Shown: positions 18,289 to 27,298 of the stretch, piece after piece
Layout of the letters: each line of letters opens with the position of its first letter
Numbering within the stretch: position 1 is the first letter of the stretch
Source: Bacteroidales bacterium
GTDB lineage: Bacteria; Bacteroidota; Bacteroidia; Bacteroidales; UBA10428
Assembly (NCBI GenBank): GCA_016926235.1
Contig: JAFGOZ010000720.1
Location: forward strand, 1 to 64,000
Length of the DNA stretch: 64,000 nt
Direction: 5' to 3'
Notes under the pieces: generated by a model
Database searches by the model: none
What the model saw: the letters and a program-made list of their open reading frames with translations, nothing else
What the model was told of the DNA's origin: nothing
Translations under genes and position numbers: made by a program

Positions 18289-18768
18289 ATGAAAGACTCA
18301 TTAAAAGAAATAAAACCCGGTTATGGCCTGGGGAACATTAAATTCGGTATAACAAGGAATGAGGTAAAAGCCATCCTCGGTGAACCGGATGATATTGATG
18401 CATTTTCATATACGGGAGATGATGAAAATCTTACTGAAACCTGGATTTATGGCGAGCTGGAACTAACAATTGGTTTTGATCAAGAAGAGGACTGGCGATT
18501 GGTCATGCTGACAATTGCTTCTGATTTTTATACTCTGAATGGGAAATCCTTAATTGGCTTAAATCGCGAAGAATTGGAAAGACAACTCAAACAGATGAAT
18601 ATACACGATATTGAGTTTGAGGATATGTCATCAGATGATGAACCCAACCAGGTTTTACTTGAAGCGGATTCATTATCCATCAATTTCTGGCTGGATGAAG
18701 ATCGATTGGATGAAATTCAATGGTCGCCTGTATTTATTGATGATGATACTATTAAATGGCCGGAATAA
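18289..18768 (+). CDS. hypothetical acidic cytosolic protein
   Basis: The 159-residue protein has no signal peptide or membrane segment and is strongly acidic (many Asp/Glu, e.g. DMSSDDEP near 108-115). Its N-terminal part (GLGNIKFGITRNEVKAILGEPDD) resembles the 'G-t-xxxV-xxLG-P' strand-turn of small two-layer alpha/beta proteins such as the BamE/SmpA type, but without a secretion signal. I do not recognise the family. The start ATG follows an AT-rich leader. It lies 37 bp before the DUF3127 gene in the same direction and may share its transcript. Some immunity-type proteins look like this, but no toxin gene is nearby. Confidence 0.7.
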   Translation: MKDSLKEIKPGYGLGNIKFGITRNEVKAILGEPDDIDAFSYTGDDENLTETWIYGELELTIGFDQEEDWRLVMLTIASDFYTLNGKSLIGLNREELERQLKQMNIHDIEFEDMSSDDEPNQVLLEADSLSINFWLDEDRLDEIQWSPVFIDDDTIKWPE

Positions 18769-18805
18769 TAAAATGATTATATTTGCCATAAGGTAAAGCA
18801 AAATT

Positions 18806-19174
18806 ATGGAGATTAAAGGAAAACTATTTGAGATACTTGATGCCCAGAAAGGTTCCTCTGCCAAAGGGCAATGGAAAAAGCAGGATTTTATTATTGAAAC
18901 GGATGAAAAATTTCCAAAGAAAATCTGCATCTCAAACTGGAACGATAAAGTGGATTTAAACAGTTTACGAAAAGGTGATATTGTAAATGTTTCGATAAAT
19001 CTTGAAAGCCGCGAATTTAATGGTAAATGGTATACTGATGTTAAAGTCTGGAAGATAGAAAAGGAATCAAATCCGAATTCCGGGGATGACGGTATTCCTG
19101 AAATGCCTCCTCCACCTGATGATGAAATGTTCTTCGATAATGTTGAGGATGAAACGGATGACCTTCCTTTTTAA
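18806..19174 (+). CDS. DUF3127 protein with SSB-like C-terminal tail
   Basis: The 122-residue protein has a single compact domain (about 1-88, starting MEIKGKLFEIL and including KKQDFIIET and FNGKWYTDVKVW) that matches DUF3127, a Bacteroidota family with an OB-fold-like pattern. An acidic linker follows (PEMPPPPDDEM), and the protein ends DDLPF. That ending is very close to the DDDIPF tip with which single-stranded DNA-binding protein (SSB) recruits repair and replication enzymes. The whole architecture (OB-like domain, flexible linker, acidic tip) is that of a small SSB. A nucleic-acid-binding hub role is inferred, not shown. RNA-binding RRM genes follow. Confidence 0.85.
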   Translation: MEIKGKLFEILDAQKGSSAKGQWKKQDFIIETDEKFPKKICISNWNDKVDLNSLRKGDIVNVSINLESREFNGKWYTDVKVWKIEKESNPNSGDDGIPEMPPPPDDEMFFDNVEDETDDLPF

Positions 19175-19255
19175 AAAGGGAAATAGGGAAATCTTACTAT
19201 AAAGCTGTAAAACGAAGATTTTAGTGTTGACTTAAACAATTCCGGGATAATTGTA

Positions 19256-19283
19256 TTTGCTATTTAAATTATACTTATCTTTG
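19256..19283 (+). promoter_or_regulatory. promoter candidate before the RRM genes
   Basis: TTTG at 19256-19259 and TATCTTTG at 19276-19283 give a perfect -7 element TAnnTTTG with a 16-bp spacer, slightly short for the class. It would leave a leader of about 200 bases before the first RRM gene. Long leaders are common for autoregulated RNA-binding proteins, which fits but is not proof. Confidence 0.45.
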
Positions 19284-19493
19284 CTGCGATCATTATAAAG
19301 ATTTAAAGAAACGTTATACATAACTATAACTGTATTGAATTAATACATTTCCAGCCACTCTTTAAATTCTTAGCGGATTATTCTTTTATTATTTGCATAA
19401 TTGGATCAAGTAATTTGAGAGTTGTTTTAAATGATTATTAATCATTTCTTTACCTGGGAGAAAATGGATGCCGGGCCTAATTTTATAATGCTT

Positions 19494-19733
19494 ATGAAAA
19501 TATATGTGGGGAACCTTGATGAAAAGATAAATAGTGATCATTTGAAGACTGCATTTCAGGACTTTGGCAAGGTTACATCAGCTAAAGTAATTACTGACAG
19601 GTATACAGGGAAGTCCAGGGGATTTGGTTTTGTTGAAATGCCTGTTGAAGAAGAAGCATTAAATGTAATTAAAAATGTTAACTCAGGTACCTGGGAAGGA
19701 AAAGTAATCATTGTTAAGAAAGCACGAACTTAA
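19494..19733 (+). CDS. single-RRM RNA-binding protein
   Basis: This roughly 79-residue protein is one RNA-recognition motif and nothing else. RNP2 (IYVGNL) is at the start and RNP1 (KSRGFGFVEM) is near residue 43. These small bacterial Rbp-type proteins bind single-stranded RNA and are abundant in Bacteroidota and cyanobacteria. The frame is open upstream to 19431 but the preceding residues are not part of the fold; ATG codons at 19488 and 19494 are the likely starts. The next RRM gene begins 24 bp after the stop codon, so they form an operon. Confidence 0.9.
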   Translation: MKIYVGNLDEKINSDHLKTAFQDFGKVTSAKVITDRYTGKSRGFGFVEMPVEEEALNVIKNVNSGTWEGKVIIVKKART

Positions 19734-19757
19734 CCCAGTACTGATAAAACTAAAAAT

Positions 19758-20048
19758 ATGAAAGTATTTGTTGGAAATTTGAGTAATAAGGTTAGTAAAT
19801 ACGACCTTAAAGATATGTTTGAAATGTATGGCAAAGTTGTGACTGTAAAACTTATGGTTGACAGTTATAAAGAAAACAGCAAAGGGTATGCAGTTGTTGA
19901 GATGGAAAATATGCATGAAGCAAGAAATGCAATATGCGAACTAAACGGTCGCACATTGCAGTCCAAAAGGATCGTTGTAAACGAGGCCAGGGATGATAAT
20001 TACCAACGCACTAATAATTATTCTAAATATAAGAATGGGAATTATTAA
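19758..20048 (+). CDS. single-RRM RNA-binding protein with Asn/Tyr-rich tail
   Basis: The 96-residue protein is an RRM with RNP2 VFVGNL (3-8) and RNP1 NSKGYAVVEM (about 40-49). The C-terminal 18 residues are rich in Asn, Tyr and Arg (NYQRTNNYSKYKNGNY), a low-complexity tail often seen on bacterial and eukaryotic RRM proteins that self-associate. It is a diverged paralogue of the preceding gene: the core fold is shared but RNP1 loses the aromatic GFGF pair in favour of GYAV, which may alter RNA affinity. Confidence 0.9.
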   Translation: MKVFVGNLSNKVSKYDLKDMFEMYGKVVTVKLMVDSYKENSKGYAVVEMENMHEARNAICELNGRTLQSKRIVVNEARDDNYQRTNNYSKYKNGNY

Positions 20049-20121
20049 GCAGTGGGAATCGGAGTAATATAAGATATGTCCGATTTCGAATATATAAATC
20101 CTGCAATCTTCATTACACTAT

Positions 20122-20943
20122 TTAGTTTTCCATTTTTTTAAGCCTGTAGCTCCAGTATTCAAATTTCCCATTTGTAAAGGAATGATATCTTTCTGTTCCT
20201 TTGGTACCGGCAAACTGGGCAAAAGAGTTTTTCAGAAATCCGGGAACCTTTTCTTGTATTAACGACTCTCTTCGTTCCGAATCATTATCCAAAGCATGGG
20301 CAATATTTTTTGTAATGTTTTTGTTTTCTATGATTTCAAATCCACATGATTTTAATTTATCATGCATATCTTCCACTTCGCCTTTATCAATCATGTCGGC
20401 AAACAAAAAATGGCCTCCAGGTCTCAATAAGCGATGTACTTCATTAAAAAATACTTCCAGGCTTCTGTAGCATCGGGCTGATTCAACATTAACTATCACA
20501 TCAAAAGAATGATTATCAAAAGGAGGATTCTCCGCAACGCCTTTTACAAATGAAAGGCCGGGGGTTTTATAGTGCCGGTTACAAAAATCAATCAGGCTTC
20601 CAGACATATCCAGTCCTGTATAGGTCCTGGGTTTATAATAACGTGCAATGTATGAAGCTCCGCCTCCTCTGCCTGAGCCCACTTCAAGGACATCCGTATT
20701 GGCCAGGTCGGCTTTGTTTACAACATGGTCATATAGTTGTATGCAATATCTGTTTGTTTCGTCTTCCTTTTTTAAAATCACAGGTTTGTCCCCATTCAAG
20801 CTATGATACCCGTAATTCATAAAATTTACGCGAGCATCTTTATCATACTTAATCAGCAATTTATGCCATACATGCCACATGGGTCTTCTTAATGCTTTTG
20901 GAAATTCACAGTATTTTTCCACAAATTTGTCTAATACAGCCAT
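20122..20943 (-). CDS. class I SAM-dependent methyltransferase
   Basis: The 273-residue protein has a Rossmann-fold methyltransferase core: motif I VLEVGSGRGG at 85-94, the acidic residue Asp112 (TGLDMSG) that binds the ribose, FDVIVNVESA (post-II) near 147-156, and LLRPGGHFLFAD at 172-183. It resembles enzymes that methylate lipid or polyketide products (phthiotriol-methyltransferase-like annotations). A helical N-terminal extension of about 65 residues may interact with membranes. It starts 24 bp after the radical SAM gene, so the two are likely co-transcribed and act on the same, unidentified molecule. Confidence 0.85.
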   Translation of the reverse strand: MAVLDKFVEKYCEFPKALRRPMWHVWHKLLIKYDKDARVNFMNYGYHSLNGDKPVILKKEDETNRYCIQLYDHVVNKADLANTDVLEVGSGRGGGASYIARYYKPRTYTGLDMSGSLIDFCNRHYKTPGLSFVKGVAENPPFDNHSFDVIVNVESARCYRSLEVFFNEVHRLLRPGGHFLFADMIDKGEVEDMHDKLKSCGFEIIENKNITKNIAHALDNDSERRESLIQEKVPGFLKNSFAQFAGTKGTERYHSFTNGKFEYWSYRLKKMEN

Positions 20944-20967
20944 ACTTAAAAGTTTAGTTAATAATCA

Positions 20968-22449
20968 TTATTGCAATTCTTTAAATATTTTCCTGAAATG
21001 ATATCCATAGATACTATATGTAACAGCCAATGTAAAGGATTTAGGCTTGTTAAAAAGGCTCCAGAATATCAGGTTCCAGTAGTATTTTTGGTTTTTCTTT
21101 AAAATGCCTATAAAAAGGATGGATTTGAAGAAAGCCATTAACCGCACAAAGGATATTTTACGTTGTTCTTTGAACGGGGGGTTGTAGCTTTTAAGGAATA
21201 ATCTTACCCTTTCGTAATATGATTTACTGGAGTAAATTCCTCTTATTATTTTCTGATATCCCTTCATTAATTCTTCTTTGTCCATTACAGGGACTATGTT
21301 CATTGAATAATTTGTATTGTCACCTGTAAAGGTATCTATAATACGGTCTTCGCCTTTAAGTCTTTGATATAACTTTGAAAGCCGGGGTGCATTAAGTAAT
21401 CCTACCATTGCGGTGATAATACCACTACGTTGTATAAAATCAATTTGACGCTGGAAGATATTGGATGGGTCATTATCAAAACCTACAATAAATCCGGCAT
21501 ATACTTCCATCCCGGAATGTTGAATGGTATGCACGCAATGAATAAGATCCCTGTTGTTATTATGCGTTTTATTACATTCTATCAAGCTTGTTTCTTCAGG
21601 TGTTTCAATTCCTACAAATACTTTGGCAAAACCAGCTTTTACCATTTGTTGCATCAGGTCATTGTCATCAGAGAGGTTTATTGAAGCTTCGGTGATGAAT
21701 ATAAAAGGATTTTGATGCGCTTCCATCCATTCAATAATAGCAGGAAGAAGGTCGTTTTTAAGCTTATTTTTATGACCTATAAAGTTGTCATCAACGAAAA
21801 ATATGCTGCCACGCCATCCTATGTTGTATAGGTTATCCAGCTCGGCGACAATCTGGGATGAAGATTTTGTGCGTACTTTTTGTCCATATAGTGCTGTGAT
21901 ATCACAAAATTCGCAATCAAAGGGACATCCCCTGGAGTATTGAATACCGGCAGACATATATTTATTGAGCTTTACCAGGGAGTAATCTGGTATTGGAGTT
22001 TGAGTAATGTCGGCAAATAAGGTTGATTGATATATTCTTTTGGGATGGCCGTTTTTTAAGTCTTTAAGAAAAAAGGGCAGGGTAATCTCAGCTTCATTGA
22101 GTACCAGGTGGTCTATTGTGCCAAATTTTTCATGTTCTTCGGTAAACAATGGGCCTCCTGCTACTATTTTTGTTTTTAAAAACTTGCATCTTTCAATGAT
22201 CTTATTAACCGAAGATAACTGAATTGACATGGCGCTTATAAAAACAAAATCGGCCCGGATGATATCTTTATCTTTCAATTCAGAAACATTCAGGTCGATA
22301 AATTTTTTATTCCATTCATTGGGCAATAATGAGGCTATCGTAATGATTCCGAGGGGAACATTGGCAGCCTTTTTATGTATAAATTTTAAAGCATGTTTAA
22401 AGCTCCAGTACGTATCGGGATAATGTGGATGTAATAATAAGATATTCAT
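20968..22449 (-). CDS. B12-binding-domain radical SAM protein (DUF4070 type)
   Basis: The 493-residue protein starts with a cobalamin-binding-like Rossmann domain (about 1-140; it lacks the DxHxxG His-loop, as in other 'base-off without His' members). The radical SAM core follows, with the cluster motif CPFDCEFC giving Cys175, Cys179 and Cys182. The C-terminal third, with several basic and aromatic residues, fits DUF4070. This subfamily includes hopanoid and lipid-modifying enzymes, for example C-methylases. The methyltransferase gene lies directly downstream. The pair probably modifies a lipid or secondary metabolite; the substrate is unknown. Confidence 0.88.
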   Translation of the reverse strand: MNILLLHPHYPDTYWSFKHALKFIHKKAANVPLGIITIASLLPNEWNKKFIDLNVSELKDKDIIRADFVFISAMSIQLSSVNKIIERCKFLKTKIVAGGPLFTEEHEKFGTIDHLVLNEAEITLPFFLKDLKNGHPKRIYQSTLFADITQTPIPDYSLVKLNKYMSAGIQYSRGCPFDCEFCDITALYGQKVRTKSSSQIVAELDNLYNIGWRGSIFFVDDNFIGHKNKLKNDLLPAIIEWMEAHQNPFIFITEASINLSDDNDLMQQMVKAGFAKVFVGIETPEETSLIECNKTHNNNRDLIHCVHTIQHSGMEVYAGFIVGFDNDPSNIFQRQIDFIQRSGIITAMVGLLNAPRLSKLYQRLKGEDRIIDTFTGDNTNYSMNIVPVMDKEELMKGYQKIIRGIYSSKSYYERVRLFLKSYNPPFKEQRKISFVRLMAFFKSILFIGILKKNQKYYWNLIFWSLFNKPKSFTLAVTYSIYGYHFRKIFKELQ

Positions 22450-22585
22450 TATAAAAATATTGTAATGCTATTGGATGTAAAGTTACAGCCAAAACAATGT
22501 TTAGGAAAATAAAAGGGAGGAATGCCGGAAAATATGGGGCGTAAAGGATGAATTTGGGTTGTGTGGCAAAAAAACGGGGTAAATG

Positions 22586-23449
22586 CTATTCATCCCTGTA
22601 ACCAGGAATTGCTTCCCTGATGTGCATTAGGTGTTGTCTTGATACCGCAATGGATTCCTCATAGCCTTTCAGGCTAAGCCAGTAATTATTAAATTTTTTT
22701 GTCAATGATTTGGCAAAATGTATATTAACAATACATGTGCGGTGACAGCGAATAAAATTGGTGTATTGATTTATCAGGTGTGCAATATTTGTCAGAGTAT
22801 TTCGGATCAATTTCTTTTTAACCGCATCTTCATCAATATATACCACCTCAACATAATTATTTGCAGAGTTGATCATGATAACATCATTTACCTGCACAGA
22901 AAGCTTCTCGGAATTATTTTCAGAAATGAACTCAATAACCTTTTGTTCATTTTTGTCTTCCATGTTTTTTATCTGATGCTGCTTGTGAATAATTTCTGAC
23001 TCCAGTACTTTATTTTGTTGTTTCAGGTTTGTAATTGTATCATAGATACGTAGCAACATGGATGGCACCATGCAAATTACAACTATTTTAAACATGATGT
23101 AGAAACTAATATTTATACCTCCAACATATTTAAGATAAAAAGCGAAAGCAGCAGAAGTAAGTGTAAGTGTAATAAAATTTCGCATATAGGAAGGAAGGAT
23201 CGCTTCTTGCTTATTATCAGTAGCTTTTTTGACAATACGTGGCAAAATAATACGACCGATAACCATGAATAGAAAAACAATGATACCAAACCCTGCAATA
23301 ATAAGAAGACGGTTGTTAAAGTCTAAGGATTTCAGGGTAAAAGGTTGGAAGAATAAGATAAACAAAAATATGCCAATGCTGATGCTTAATAATAAGCTGA
23401 ATTCTTTGCTTATGCTATGAAATAACCGATTAAATTTGTTGTTTGTCAA
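22586..23449 (-). CDS. membrane-bound LytTR-family transcription regulator
   Basis: The 287-residue protein has four predicted membrane helices (about 18-38, 48-68, 91-110 and 115-136), a coiled-coil linker (about 140-172) and a C-terminal LytTR DNA-binding domain (about 185-280, with VIMINSANNYVEV and FIRCHRTCIVNI). It has no receiver domain, so it must sense a signal through its membrane part or by interaction. LytTR proteins bind direct repeats upstream of their targets. It stands alone between the radical SAM operon and the caspase gene; its targets are not evident. Confidence 0.9.
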   Translation of the reverse strand: MTNNKFNRLFHSISKEFSLLLSISIGIFLFILFFQPFTLKSLDFNNRLLIIAGFGIIVFLFMVIGRIILPRIVKKATDNKQEAILPSYMRNFITLTLTSAAFAFYLKYVGGINISFYIMFKIVVICMVPSMLLRIYDTITNLKQQNKVLESEIIHKQHQIKNMEDKNEQKVIEFISENNSEKLSVQVNDVIMINSANNYVEVVYIDEDAVKKKLIRNTLTNIAHLINQYTNFIRCHRTCIVNIHFAKSLTKKFNNYWLSLKGYEESIAVSRQHLMHIREAIPGYRDE

Positions 23450-23658
23450 GGTAAGATTTTTAGGTTCTTATTTTCTAATCCATTAAAAATCCTTATAAGT
23501 AGTATTTTGGTAGAAAATACGCCCCGACAAAGTTCGTAGGGACCTGCTATCATATATACATGAACCAATCAGGCATGTATGATTGATCCCATCAATATAA
23601 GGTATTACTTTTGTAAAGGTACGAAATAAAAAGGATACTTTTGTATATAGAAGTAACA

Positions 23659-26460
23659 TTATTTGTTTACCAGTACCAGTGGGAAGTCCATTCCCCAACC
23701 GTACACATTAGGATATTGATAAGCCCCCCTGTATTTCATAGATAGTTCCGGAATTTTGTCATCCAGGTAGGAGCTAAGCTCCTTCACGGTTATTTTTCTG
23801 TCATTGTTTTTACCATCGGCCTCACCATTCAGGCCTTGAAGTATAGCATATGTGAATAACCCGTGCCCCAGGTCCTTAAACTCAGAGGCAAATTGATCAG
23901 AATTTGTGGCAGTAAGCCAAAATGTACCCGTACTTCTTGCAAGCTGAGCAATAGCCCTTTCTTCAGCAGCTCCTCTGGAAGCTAATGTTTCGCTTAATCC
24001 GCCTGACTGGCATGCATCAAAAAGATAAACCTGTTTCTGGGCTGATAGTTTTTGTGAGAATGATTTTAGCTCAGAGGCTGAAATAGCTTTTTCTGCAAGT
24101 TCATCAGGATCATATAGTTTAATTACATCATAGGGAATAATATAAAACTCAGGAACTTCAGATTCACTCATGACACCATGGCCTGCATAATAAAAAACAA
24201 AAACGTCCTCAGGCTTTACAATCTCCTGGAGCAAATTGAATTCCCGGATTATCCGTTCCCGGCTTGCTTCTTCATCTTTAATAAACCTTATATCTGTGGT
24301 CTTAAATAGCAATTTGCTGTTTTCTTCTATCATAGATTTATAAGCCATAGCATCTGCCAGGGCATAGTTAAGTTGAAGTTGTGGTTTTTTATACTGGTTA
24401 ATCCCAATTATCAGCATATATAGATTGGATGATGGTTTATCACCTTCATATACAATCGAAATTTCCTTTGGTATAGCTTCCGTACGCTGATCATTAAACG
24501 CAGTGATCTTTATATGGTTTTCACCCGAAACCAATGGGATGATATAGGTTAGATTTTGTACTCTATCCTTTTCCATTACCACATTTGCGCCTCGTTGGGA
24601 TACATCAAATACCTTGTCATTGTGATAAACTCTTACTTCATTAATACCTCCGCCCATGTCCGTGATTTTAATTTTTATTTCGATCGTTTTATCAACGGTT
24701 TTAATATTTGTTACAGGTGAGATAATTTCTACTTCGGGAACACCCTGTAATACTTCTTCTACCTGCCTCTCTGTTCTTTCAGGAATTGAGCTTGTATTGT
24801 AAATTTCTTTAATTATTTCAGGGCGGTAAAACTCATCAAACAGGTTTTCGGCAGGATAAAATTCAGGAAACTCTTCAAGTGTTTTATTAATTTGCCAGCC
24901 AAACAGCTCGCTGCCTCCCGATGAACATGCAAAGTAACCCTGAGGTGACCAGCAGATCCATTCCTGGTTAATAGTCCCCATAAAAGTCAGCAATAGCTCA
25001 CCACTATGGTAGTTCCAAATTCTAATGGTATTATCGCTGCTGGCTGTAGCAATTTTGTTATCATCCAGTTGCACTATACCCCATATTACTCCTGTATGTT
25101 CAAAAGGATAATATCCCAGGTATTCTCCCTGTATAGAATATAGATATAAGCCCCAAATGCCGCCCACAACCAACATATTATCTGATGTTACAAAGTATGA
25201 TATGATCCAGTCATTTTCTGAATGCAGGGGTATTGAGTTATTGATCAACAGGTTTTGATGATCTACCCGGGTGATAATATTGTTAGTTGTCGTAATATTT
25301 TTTGAAATTGCCTCAGTAGTTGAAGGTGTAATGTACCTGAGATTTTCAAAGTTGAAATATTCAGAGATTTCCCCATGATTGTTGGTTTCCTTATAGTGTA
25401 CCATCATTCCCTGGTTTCCAAATCCTACTATTCCATTTCGGGAACAAGCTATGGATGTCTTTTCACTTCCAAGGCTTCCCAGCTTTTGAAGGACCTTCTT
25501 ACTAACGATGTCTCCAATAATAAGACTCTGATCATCAGCATCAGCGCTTATCCATTTTTTACCTGAAGGAAATATGGTATAATGGTAGATGAAATCATCA
25601 TCGTGTGAGTACAGAACTTCAGGGGTTTCACCTGAAACTCTCCCTTTAAACAAATCTTTATAGGAACCAGCGATGTAAGTGTTATTATCGAGGTATTCGA
25701 TACTTCCTATCAGGTAAGAAAATTCCTGAACAACTTTTATCAGACTGCCATCACTACTCCAAAGTTTTATTTTATTGTCGTTGCCACCGGATAGAATCTG
25801 TTTTCCATCAGGAGAAAATGCAAGGGCCAGGATTGTACCTTCATGTGCATTGTTGAATGCTTTAAGTTGCATTGCCTGTAAATCCAGCAAAATCAGAGAG
25901 CCGTCTTCTGTGCCTAAAGCCACCAGGTCTGATGTTGAGATATCAATGCTTCTTACCTGGGAATTAACCGAAAATGTCTTCACCGCTTTATACCTACCAT
26001 TAACTAGCTTCCAAATCCCGATCGTTTTTCCTTTTGGTGCAATAAGAAAATTATCATTAGCTGAAAACCTTACAGATGCTGTAAGAAGTTGTTCTTCTCC
26101 ATACAAGGTTTGTTTAATAGATTGGCTTGAAACATCGATGATATGTATCTCCCCTTTTAGTGAGAATAAGGATGCTGCAAGTAGTTTGTTGTTATGTGAC
26201 AGGTCAATAAAATGGTATCCTGAGCAATCCTCGTTAATGATTGACCTGAATGTATGGGTTACTTCTCCGGTTTCTACATTCCAAACATTAATGATCTTAT
26301 CATCGGCTACGGTATATATTGTTTTTTCATCCGTCGATACTTCCACTCCTCTTATTATTCCGTTGTGTCCACCAATATTCATGCGCAATATAGGTATTTC
26401 CTGAGCACTAATTAAGCCTGAAAATATAATCATTCCTGCGATCAAAATCCTTCTCATCAT
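23659..26460 (-). CDS. secreted WD40-repeat protein with C-terminal caspase (C14) domain
   Basis: The 933-residue protein has a signal peptide (to about residue 19), a WD40 beta-propeller region (about 28-510; blades such as DDKIINVWNVETGEV, GGNDNKIKLWSSDGS and ASSDNTIRIWNYHSGE), a short beta domain (about 575-650) and a C-terminal caspase domain from about 660. The catalytic dyad is visible: His761 in YYAGHG and Cys817 in DACQSGG, both with intact family context. Such proteins are orthocaspase-like cysteine proteases whose propeller may bind partners. Export by the Sec route places it in the periplasm or outside, unlike cytosolic cell-death metacaspases. Substrate and trigger are unknown. 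Confidence 0.9.
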   Translation of the reverse strand: MMRRILIAGMIIFSGLISAQEIPILRMNIGGHNGIIRGVEVSTDEKTIYTVADDKIINVWNVETGEVTHTFRSIINEDCSGYHFIDLSHNNKLLAASLFSLKGEIHIIDVSSQSIKQTLYGEEQLLTASVRFSANDNFLIAPKGKTIGIWKLVNGRYKAVKTFSVNSQVRSIDISTSDLVALGTEDGSLILLDLQAMQLKAFNNAHEGTILALAFSPDGKQILSGGNDNKIKLWSSDGSLIKVVQEFSYLIGSIEYLDNNTYIAGSYKDLFKGRVSGETPEVLYSHDDDFIYHYTIFPSGKKWISADADDQSLIIGDIVSKKVLQKLGSLGSEKTSIACSRNGIVGFGNQGMMVHYKETNNHGEISEYFNFENLRYITPSTTEAISKNITTTNNIITRVDHQNLLINNSIPLHSENDWIISYFVTSDNMLVVGGIWGLYLYSIQGEYLGYYPFEHTGVIWGIVQLDDNKIATASSDNTIRIWNYHSGELLLTFMGTINQEWICWSPQGYFACSSGGSELFGWQINKTLEEFPEFYPAENLFDEFYRPEIIKEIYNTSSIPERTERQVEEVLQGVPEVEIISPVTNIKTVDKTIEIKIKITDMGGGINEVRVYHNDKVFDVSQRGANVVMEKDRVQNLTYIIPLVSGENHIKITAFNDQRTEAIPKEISIVYEGDKPSSNLYMLIIGINQYKKPQLQLNYALADAMAYKSMIEENSKLLFKTTDIRFIKDEEASRERIIREFNLLQEIVKPEDVFVFYYAGHGVMSESEVPEFYIIPYDVIKLYDPDELAEKAISASELKSFSQKLSAQKQVYLFDACQSGGLSETLASRGAAEERAIAQLARSTGTFWLTATNSDQFASEFKDLGHGLFTYAILQGLNGEADGKNNDRKITVKELSSYLDDKIPELSMKYRGAYQYPNVYGWGMDFPLVLVNK

Positions 26461-26596
26461 GTCAATTTTAGGTTTTATACTTTTTCAATCAGGTTTTGTT
26501 ACAATGTTTTATAATGAATTAATATTTACAGTATGAATTGTAACCCGGATTAGGAAACATTTTATCTCTCATAGAAGAGATTATTTTTTCAAATAA

Positions 26597-27169
26597 CTAA
26601 TTAATGCTGTACTTTTTTACTAATTCTTTAGCCTTTTTCTTTGTTTTTCCACTTGAACTGATCGTTTGAAGTTTAATATAATCATCGATTTTCGTTTTAT
26701 CTGAGATAATATTATAATACATATCAATGGCAGAAAGCACGTATGCTTTTTGCAGGTCCAGGTGCCTGCATTGACTGGTTTCATCCGTATTTAACAAGTA
26801 TGAAGTTATCTTTTTTTCAAGTTTAGGTTTTGCTTTAACGATCATACCTGACTTTTCAGCTGTATGTAATGCAACTACAGGACTCTCATCATTTAATAAT
26901 TCAACAAACCAATGGTTAAAAATTGCATTAAACTTATCCTCAATATCTGTTACGATTAGCTGTGAAATAAAGTGTATTCCATAGTATTTGTTCGATACTT
27001 CAGGTTTGTAAAGTAATTGTGCAAATATGTCCCAGTAAGGATAAAGCAAGTCAGGCTTTGTTTCACATACCGTATAGAGCTCTTTAAAGTGTTTTTCACG
27101 GATTTTATCATTATTTGATAGTAACCCGTTGATGTTGTCTTGAATATGGGTTATTGTTTTGTTTAGCAT
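26597..27169 (-). CDS. hypothetical helical-repeat (HEAT/ARM-like) protein
   Basis: This 190-residue protein has no signal or membrane segment. Its sequence is a series of amphipathic helices with recurring patterns (HFKELYTVCETKPDLLYPYW, YGIHFISQLIV, VALHTAEKSG), like HEAT or ARM repeats that scaffold protein contacts. It ends KKKAKELVKKY, which is strongly basic. Similar small helical-repeat proteins occur in Bacteroidota without known roles. It lies 136 bp upstream of the caspase gene on the same strand, but the gap and a short inverted repeat between them make co-transcription uncertain. Confidence 0.7.
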   Translation of the reverse strand: MLNKTITHIQDNINGLLSNNDKIREKHFKELYTVCETKPDLLYPYWDIFAQLLYKPEVSNKYYGIHFISQLIVTDIEDKFNAIFNHWFVELLNDESPVVALHTAEKSGMIVKAKPKLEKKITSYLLNTDETSQCRHLDLQKAYVLSAIDMYYNIISDKTKIDDYIKLQTISSSGKTKKKAKELVKKYSIN

Positions 27170-27230
27170 TTATCCGTATTAGTATATTTTTTTCAAAGCT
27201 ACAAAAAAAATAATACTTTATAAGAAAGGG

Positions 27231-27263
27231 AAGGCCCAGATCCAAAAAAGGGAAGAGGGCCTT
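27231..27263 (-). terminator. possible terminator after the T9SS beta-helix gene
   Basis: AAGGCCC (27231-27237) and GGGCCTT (27257-27263) form a 7-bp perfect stem with a 19-base loop. On the minus strand it comes about 35 bases after the stop codon at 27299 and is followed by CCCTTTCTT. The large loop makes it weak. Confidence 0.35.
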
Positions 27264-27298
27264 TGTTAACTTCACTAATTCACCAAATCTCAGAAATT

